Source: Anoplopoma fimbria (Eukaryota; Chordata; Actinopteri; Perciformes; Anoplopomatidae). Taken from it: 64,000 nt of DNA. The notes below the pieces were generated by a model. It saw nothing but the letters and a program-made list of their open reading frames with translations. It did not search any database and had not been told where the DNA came from. The stretch lies in the NCBI RefSeq assembly GCF_027596085.1, contig NC_072470.1, positions 3,923,688 through 3,987,687 of the forward strand. The letters run 5' to 3'. Shown in pieces: positions 57,924 to 64,000 of this stretch. Position 1 is the first letter of the stretch; each line of letters starts with the position of its first letter. Position numbers and translations under genes: made by a program.

Positions 57924-58065
57924 CTGAAGTCCAGTTTGCACCAGAACTGAAACTGGGACCAGAACTGAAACTGGGACCAGAACAGGCGGAGAGCGAGACA
58001 GAATGGAACGGTGCCACAAACACTGCTGATACAGAAAACAACACGGTCGCATCAAAGCTTTTCAT
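57924..58065 (-). CDS. Candidate signal-peptide-like exon with GTAAG donor, product unknown
   Basis: On the minus strand an ATG at 58065 opens a frame of 47 codons plus one base. It ends at an excellent splice donor, with CTTCAG followed by GTAAGAGG (intron from 57923), giving a phase-1 junction. The N-terminus has a short polar start, a hydrophobic stretch (about residues 7-20, TVLFSVSAVFVAPF) and small residues after it, so it resembles a weak signal peptide. Residues 29-41 hold two copies of GPSFSS, made by an 18-bp tandem repeat at 57941-57983. A possible acceptor (TTTTGTTTTGCTAG) lies just upstream, making a 150-nt exon 57924-58073. The start context is poor (T at -3), no partner exon was found, and no family is recognised. 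It could be chance. Confidence 0.25.
57941..57983. repeat. 18-bp tandem repeat, about 2.4 copies
   Basis: CCAGAACTGAAACTGGGA occurs twice in a row without mismatch and is followed by CCAGAAC. It lies wholly inside the exon candidate and its length keeps the frame. Confidence 0.9.
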
Positions 58066-58074
58066 TTATTCTTC

Positions 58075-58945
58075 TAGCAAAACAAAAGTGGAATGACGTC
58101 TTGATAGCAGCGATTGACAGCATGAAATATAACTTTCAAGTCATTGCAAAAAAAACATGCATATTTTTATTATCTTAGAATTAAGTGCAACCATCCTCAC
58201 CTTATTATCCTGCAGTAAAGACATATACAAATAGTATAGTATATCTTTTTTTTCCAAAATGCAGCAATGCATCAGTGTAAATGTTTAGCATTCACATCCT
58301 CTCATCATTAAGTCAAGGTTCTTGATTTTATTTGGTCTTGAATCAGAATTGAACATATCGTTGTTTCTCTTTTCTTGTATAAACTCCTTTTTGGACCTTG
58401 CAGGTTCCTGTAGTTGTGATGATTTGAAGCCAGATGGAAGCATATTGGGAGGTTGCAGGTGTTTGTAGTCGTGGCTTCATTTAAGAAGACTTTATATGCA
58501 GCATTTTGCAGCTAAAATTACAAAAACATTATCTAGAATAACTGATGTGGAGTTTATTACTTGTAAAGTTGAAGTACCATGTTAGGATGCAAACACATAA
58601 TTCTTTTAGCAAACATCCTCTTAAAAAAAGGGCTCAGATCTTTATATTCTGCTCCTTTTTTAAGATGCGATCCATGCAGATTATCTCCAAAACAAGCTCT
58701 TATTTTGTAAAAAGGGATTTCATCTCAGCAATGATCCTTCATTTGTCTTCATGTGTGTTTTTAATAGTTCCCTCAGATTACCTGTCACTTGTGTCAGTGG
58801 TTGGAGTTACAGATTAAAACCCCGGAGGCTCACAAGAATATCTGATTGTGCTGAAGTTTGAACTTAATCCAGCTTTAGTGTCTGAGCACTGCTGTGCAGA
58901 CCCAATCTGCTCGAGGTGGGGGGGTGGGGGTGAAAGTTGAAGATG
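58075..58945. other. A+T-rich DNA upstream of the minus-strand exon candidate
   Basis: GCGATTGACAGC at about 58109-58120 is one mismatch from the PBX-MEIS decamer, and TGACGTCT at about 58094-58101 is a CRE-like octamer. No TATA box or initiator is convincing. A G-rich run lies at 58916-58931. Confidence 0.4.
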
Positions 58946-58949
58946 GAGA

Positions 58950-59620
58950 TGCTTTGACTTTGACCTTTCTCTGGCTGCCTTATAAGTGAAGCCGCTCGGA
59001 GATAGCAGCGGCAAATAGAAAACAGCGATTGTCTCGCTCTGCCTCCCTCTCTCCGTAATCTGATTGGGCACGTTCGCCCCGAATCGAGGGCGACGCCAAA
59101 ACAAAAGATCACCAATCAGATAGAAGGGGCTCCCACTGAAGCTCTTGGCATGCTATGAATGCTCTGCCCTCTCATGTGCGCTAGTATCTAGCAGCGAGAT
59201 TCCCCGTGTCGCTTTTATGTGTTAATCGTCACCGCTCAGTGAGACTATTGTGCTGTCTGCATCGCCGGGGGAGGAAACTGCAAAAAAATAGAGGGAGGGG
59301 GGGGGGAGTTTATATGTGGAATGAATGTGAGCGGCGCAGACTGCCAGCACCGTTTCACACGAGCTGAGAGTCGCCTCATCGCCCCGTTGACGGAGGTCCA
59401 AGAGTGCAATGTGGTGCTCTGCCACCACAGACTTCTCTAATTGGTGGGGAAAAGAAAACAGAGTTCAATTATCAGCTGAAGTTCATTTTTATTGACAACA
59501 AGAGCCAGGTGTTAAAAGCTCTGACTGGATTTACCTGTGGTCCCTTAGAGGGGCCCTCCATCACTTCAACTTTGCATGTTTTATTGGAAAAATAATCCCT
59601 CAATTGAATCATTAAAGATA
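58950..59620. promoter_or_regulatory. Candidate conserved noncoding element
   Basis: Complex block with CTCCGTAATCTGATTGGGC, GATCACCAATCAGATAG, GTTAATCGTCACCGCTCAG, CTCTAATTGGTGGGG, GTTCAATTATCAGCTG and CCCTCAATTGAATC. CTGATTGG and CCAATCAG form facing CCAAT-type motifs about 55 bp apart. Frames on both strands are short. A G-rich run lies at 59291-59310. Confidence 0.45.
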
Positions 59621-59914
59621 GTTTAACATCTTCAAATCTCAAGACCCTCCATGATGTCCGTTAGTAGAAATGCATGTTGTTTAATCCCATCAGAAGCTGG
59701 ATCTTATGTCCCAGTTTATATCCCAAAGTTACCAACATGTCATTAATTTAACGTTATGATCATGGTGTAATCATAGTAAAAAGGTCAAACAAGCAGATAT
59801 AGAACGTAGAGTATATACAAAGTCATATTTATTTAAGGGATTTTAGTCCTGTGTTTACTTTTTCAACGGAGAAATGATGGGTGTAATTTAGGTTAAGGGG
59901 GAAAACCAAATGCC

Positions 59915-60290
59915 TATGTACAAGGTGCTTCACCCAATATAACACCATATTATGTCGGTGTAAAGACAGCGAATCTTAAAACAAAACAAAAATAAAAGTA
60001 ATAGAACATCATACACAGAAAATGCAATAAAACAGTGATTCAAAAACAGTGACAGTGAAAAGTTAGAGAGATAAAACTAAATATGAAAAAATACTAATTC
60101 TGTCCGTACAGGAGGAGCTCCAACAGTAAAAGCATGATCTGCTTTGTTTTAAACCGAGGAACTTTTAACAACATTTGATTGTCTTATCAGAAAGGTCTAA
60201 ATATAAAGCAAAGCCAGACCCTGCAGGGATTTAAAAGTCAATACGATCTTAAATTGAATGAATGGGAAGCCTGTATAACTGGTTAAGTGT
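59915..60290 (+). repeat. Diverged copy of a common teleost interspersed repeat
   Basis: It starts with TACAAGGTGCTTCACCC and an A-rich part, then has GGAGGAGCTCCAACAGTAAA, AAGCATGATCTGCTTTG, AAGCCAGACCCTGCAGGGAT, TTAAAAGTCAATACGATC, TTAAATTGAATGAATGGG and AAGCCTGTATAACTGG. I recall the teleost repeat CAAAGTGCTTTACA...GGAGCTCCA...AAAAGC(C/A)TGATC...GCCAGACCATGCAG...TTTAAAAGTCAATA...AAGCCAGTG, and the order of all blocks matches. The class is uncertain and the copy is old and noncoding. Confidence 0.65.
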
Positions 60291-60620
60291 CTTGTAACAA
60301 AGTGAACTATTCATGTGTTGTCTTTGCTCATTTGTAACTCCTATTTATAGGTTTTATTCTACTTTTAGAATATTGACAGTACTTTTTATATACTTTTTCT
60401 CTCAAATTCAGGTGTATTTGTTGGTTTCTTTTGGAAACTTTAGTTTGAGCAGACAGTATGAGATTGTACTGATGGAGCTTCTGAAGAGTCAAAGAGGTTA
60501 ACGGGAGTTTAAAGAGCGAAGTTAAGTGACTTTGCTCCCTAGCTGCTTAAAAAACTCAACAAATGCACAGAAAAGCTGCTCAGTTGCAGCTCTGCTCTGA
60601 ATACTAATATCTCAGCCGTT

Positions 60621-60631
60621 AGTGTGTGTGT

Positions 60632-60665
<34 letters not shown>

Positions 60666-60676
60666 TGTGTGTGTGT
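60621..60676. repeat. (GT)n microsatellite, interrupted
   Basis: GT units with a GG slip near the left end and a GA interruption near the right end. Confidence 0.94.
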
Positions 60677-61529
60677 AAAGCAGATGCCATTCTGCTGATC
60701 TCAGTCCACATCCATCCGTCCACAACCCAAATCTTCCCGAAGGCCACCGAGGACGAGCCGTCCTCTCCTCAGCCTTTTTCCCCTCAGCGGGTCAGGCGGC
60801 GTCCAAACTGTTCCGTCTCGTCTCGCAGGTCGATCGACGCCTGACGGAGAACATCTGCCCGCCAACAAACTCACAAGCTGCCGTGTAAAAAAACCGACAT
60901 CAACAGTGTGGTTTGTGTTTCTGCTGCAGCGCGGTGTCATCGACAGTGTTGAATGTTGACGCATCTGCTGAGCTGCTGAGTTTCAACAAGTTCCCATGAG
61001 ATCTTTAGGGATTAAAACATTTAAGGATCCACATTTGGACTCAGTTGTTTGTGCAAATGGGAAACAATATACATTCTTGACTTTGTTAGAGAGCTATTAT
61101 TATTATTATTTTATTTTATTTGTATTGCACAAAAAACTAAATAATTGTGACTTATGAACAAAATGTCTAAAAAAAAAATATATATATAATTAAATTATTA
61201 GATTATTAGAAAATATAAATATATGACAAATAAAACAATGTGGAAAATGTAACATTACATTATTTAAAAATAAGAATATATAGTACAAATAAAGATTTGA
61301 TAAACAAAATACAGGATTAAATGTGTAAATAATTATTTTTAATATTTAAAAAAATAATAGGCGAATAAATAGAAAAAGAATACATGGTTGATTTTAGGAA
61401 GGAAAAACAACTAATATAAAAAAAAAAGATAATAGAGATGGTTGTAATTTTGACCTGTACTGCTGTTTTTTTCCACACTGGACAAAACTTTTTAAATTGT
61501 GCTGCAGATTTTTTTTATTTTTTTTTAAC

Positions 61530-62240
61530 AGAAGAGCACTTTGACCCCGATCCACTGCATGTGCTAAACCTAATAATCATTTATTTTTCCAAAAACCCCA
61601 TCCTGTTTTGGAAATGAGCCTCTAAAAGTGTGTTTGCAGCAGCCGAACAAAGTCAAGCTTGGAGAGGTTTAAAGGTTGCATGGACTGTGTGAAAAGTGCA
61701 GCTCGTTACTACTCAAACTGCCAGCGCTCTCATTTGCAGAAACGAGTGTGCAGAGGGTTCAAAGGTCGCATACATTGAGCAGAAACGCAGCGAAACCGTT
61801 TGACTTTCCTGGAAAAGTACAGTCAATATTGTGGGAGGCTTTAATGGTCAAACATATGCATATTTTCTGCTCGAGTCCTCCCGCTTTGATACAGCTCAAA
61901 CACATTCGGTATCATCTATCAAACACGTGGGGGGTGAGGAGGGGGAGACGGCGGGGGTTAGGCGGAGAAGGCTGGAGAACAGAAGTTAGGTTTCGCCACG
62001 GTACCGAGCAGTTATTTTATTGACGTGGGAAGACACAGGAAACGAGCTGCTTTCACTCTTGCATGTCGAGTCCTTCTGTTGGCGCACGAATCCAAAACAA
62101 TTTCAGATTTTGAGAAATCCGGGGGCAGCTGGCGTTCCCACAGCCGCGCAGGAATTAGCCCTTTACGCGCTGCAACCCTATCTGCCCTGCACCTGGGCGG
62201 CTAGCATGGCAGAGCTGCACCTTTTGACTCGGGCACACAG
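61530..62240. promoter_or_regulatory. Candidate conserved noncoding element
   Basis: It has CTAAACCTAATAATCATTTA, GGAGGCTTTAATGGTCAAAC, CATATGCATATTTTCTGC, CGCTTTGATACAGCTC and GCAGGAATTAGCCC. CTTTGATAC is TCF/LEF-like. A plus-strand frame of 80 codons (62020-62262) ends just before the TG array and has no domain. Confidence 0.42.
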
Positions 62241-62256
62241 GCCACCGCTGCAGAGA

Positions 62257-62261
62257 GTGTG

Positions 62262-62359
<98 letters not shown>
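62257..62359. repeat. Long (TG)n microsatellite with GAGTG start
   Basis: Two GAGTGT units precede about 45 uninterrupted GT units. Confidence 0.97.
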
Positions 62360-62360
<1 letters not shown>

Positions 62361-62364
62361 CTGT

Positions 62365-64000
62365 GCACAAGGAAAGAGTGACTTTCTGTTTGACGTTTCC
62401 TCTCTATCAGCTGCATGTTTGCATCGTGTCATTTAGTGTGAGGCACTTTAAACCTCACAGAAGAATATGAAGATTCCTGAACAACCTGTAAGCATGCACA
62501 TATGCACAAATTAGGATTTATATTAATCGCATGCACCAGACTTAATGTAGAGTATCGTTTGAAATAAGGAAACAACAAAACAAATCTGCAATAAAGATAA
62601 CAAGAAGGAAAAATTTGCAATATTAGGGCAACAAAAAACAGAATATATAGTAAAAGATGTGCAATACTTCTTTTCTCACACTCACAAAAGAGATGACTGA
62701 CCAGAAAGTTTAAAGTTTAAATACAACTTTAAGGATTTCAACTAAAGGTCTACTTAGCATATCTCACAGTCTTCATCAGCGTATTTAATTAGCTCAGATG
62801 CAAGAACCGACCTAAGTCCCCATTTCTCTAAATACAGAATGTTAAAAACTGATGAGAAATCATGTAAATCTTTACAGAGCAGGTTATGTGATGTGTTTTC
62901 ACGGAGGATCCTGCGACTCTATAAAACCTGCAGTGAGCTGTTTAATTAGCAGGTCTTCATTAGTTTGGGTTTTGTGTCGTAAATGTTTGCGAGGCTTCTC
63001 CTAGCAGTGAAAGCGGTGTTCACGCTGTATCTGCTGAGACCTGACAGCCAGGCGAGGTAAACAGCGGTGAGGGCCGAACATGTTGTCGCTCGTGTTGAAC
63101 ATCTGACCTGGCTGGAAACCTGCGGAGAGCGGCGCAGCTGAACAGGAGGCCGTCTGGATGGGGAGAGGAAAGGGGGGAGAGAGGGAGAGAGAGGGGGAGG
63201 CTTGGCTGGGCATGCTTGGCTACTTGCCCCGGTCCCATTGACCAGACAGCTGAACTAGCGAGGGAGGGAGGGAGCGAGGGAAGGAGAGGAGGATGGATGG
63301 AGCCTCTGTTTTTCATGCATTACAAAATAATAATCAGCACAGTTATCCGTCATGTTTCCTCCATCGCTGCTGATCAGAGCTCATTTATTTACGTTTACTA
63401 CACACACACACACATGCATGCTCACACTCGGGGTGAAAAGATTAAAGATCGAGAAACAAATAAGAAGATTCAGTTTTATGGATACACAAGTACATTTTTT
63501 ATGAATTGTGGAAAAAATGAATGTGCCAGCTGTCAGAAAGCAAACAGACTCTCTTTCTGCCCTCAGCTAGCGTGTGTGAGACCGGCTTCCACAACACACA
63601 GAACAACGCTCATAATAAAACATACAGTCGTATTATAAAATATGCATGTAGCATGTAGCAGCTAATTAGGCGCTAGCATTAGCTTTGGTATTAAATCTAC
63701 TTTTAATTCACATTTTATTATATTGTTACCAATTTATCTGTATTGTTTTTGTTAGCAATTAGCCGATAAACGGACTCAAATAGTTAGACCAGGTATCAAT
63801 ATCAATAGGGTCAATATATTCCATTGAATTATATGTTTATATACCATAAACATTATATTCTGGAATTTAAATGCGTACGTTTTTGTAAATTTGTTGCTGC
63901 GTTATAATTCCTGTTCATTTTGGGGATTTTTTACGAAGTTTCCTCTGCACGATTTATTATTTTGATAATAAATAACATTTTTTGAAAGAAATTAACTTAC
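62365..64000. other. Unique DNA with a G-rich tract, no gene
   Basis: Purine-rich low-complexity DNA (GGGAGAGAGGGAGAGA and GAGGGAGGGAGGGAGCGAGG) lies at 63158-63300, interrupted by about 45 bp of unique DNA. CATGTAGCATGTAGCAGC and GCTAATTAGGCGCTAGC lie at 63639-63680. The right end is A+T-rich. A 140-codon frame at 63216-63638 has no domain. Confidence 0.5.

Larger units (their letters stand above)
59625..61525. other. A+T-rich DNA with an old repeat and a TG array, no gene
   Basis: Besides the repeat at 59915-60290 and the TG array at 60621-60676, a very A+T-rich low-complexity part lies at 61085-61440. A moderately G+C-rich part at 60700-60870 has no domain-bearing frame. Confidence 0.5.

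Noticed and set aside
62020..62262. 80-codon plus-strand frame before the TG array
   Set aside because: No domain and weak start context, and it ends by running toward the microsatellite. More consistent with noncoding regulatory sequence.

Overview
The window looks like nuclear DNA from a teleost fish, probably a percomorph. Evidence for this is the many long (CA)n/(TG)n arrays, the A+T-rich background with short G+C-rich islands, the absence of any long open reading frame, and several dispersed repeats that I recognise from memory as common in percomorph genomes. No complete protein-coding gene, rRNA, tRNA, known microRNA or CRISPR array can be supported. Most apparent ORFs are short, overlap on both strands, or are CVCV/HTHT translations of microsatellites.

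The pattern is that of a regulatory gene desert or of very large introns. A+T-rich, featureless stretches alternate with 150-1200 bp islands of complex, non-repetitive sequence with raised G+C and many homeodomain-type (TAATTA, CAATTAG, TTAATTA), TALE (TGATTGACAG, TGACAG), nuclear-receptor (AAGGTCA) and POU/SOX-type sites. Conservation cannot be seen from one sequence, so these islands are candidate conserved noncoding elements or enhancers by composition only. The best are near 1.7-2.1, 3.4-3.6, 3.9-4.3, 16.7-17.3, 18.2-18.4, 19.8-21.5, 22.7-23.6, 25.1-25.6, 26.3-27.2, 29.8-30.5, 31.8-32.2, 36.5-37.2, 39.6-40.2, 41.5-42.1, 43.3-43.7, 45.3-47.1, 58.95-59.6 and 61.5-62.2 kb. The target gene is not visible and I do not name one.

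Layout: 0-6 kb holds an old tandem-type repeat, a candidate MITE and four putative regulatory islands. 6-16 kb is mixed, with one CA array. 16-21.5 kb has a 450 bp purine-rich strand, a percomorph dispersed repeat at 17.3-17.6 kb and the most G+C-rich island of the window. 21.5-34 kb is a series of islands separated by A+T-rich DNA. 34-41 kb is a microsatellite cluster, including two places where (CA)n and (TG)n arrays face each other. 41-50 kb is island-rich. 50-62 kb is mostly A+T-rich, with three old repeats and one candidate small exon on the minus strand (57924-58065) with a signal-peptide-like reading frame and a strong GTAAG donor. 62-64 kb has a long TG array and a G-rich tract.

The items I would check first are the minus-strand exon candidate, the facing microsatellite pairs, three exact PBX-MEIS decamers, a perfect PAR-bZIP palindrome, a perfect four-tract G-quadruplex motif and a 25-bp duplication inside a putative enhancer.
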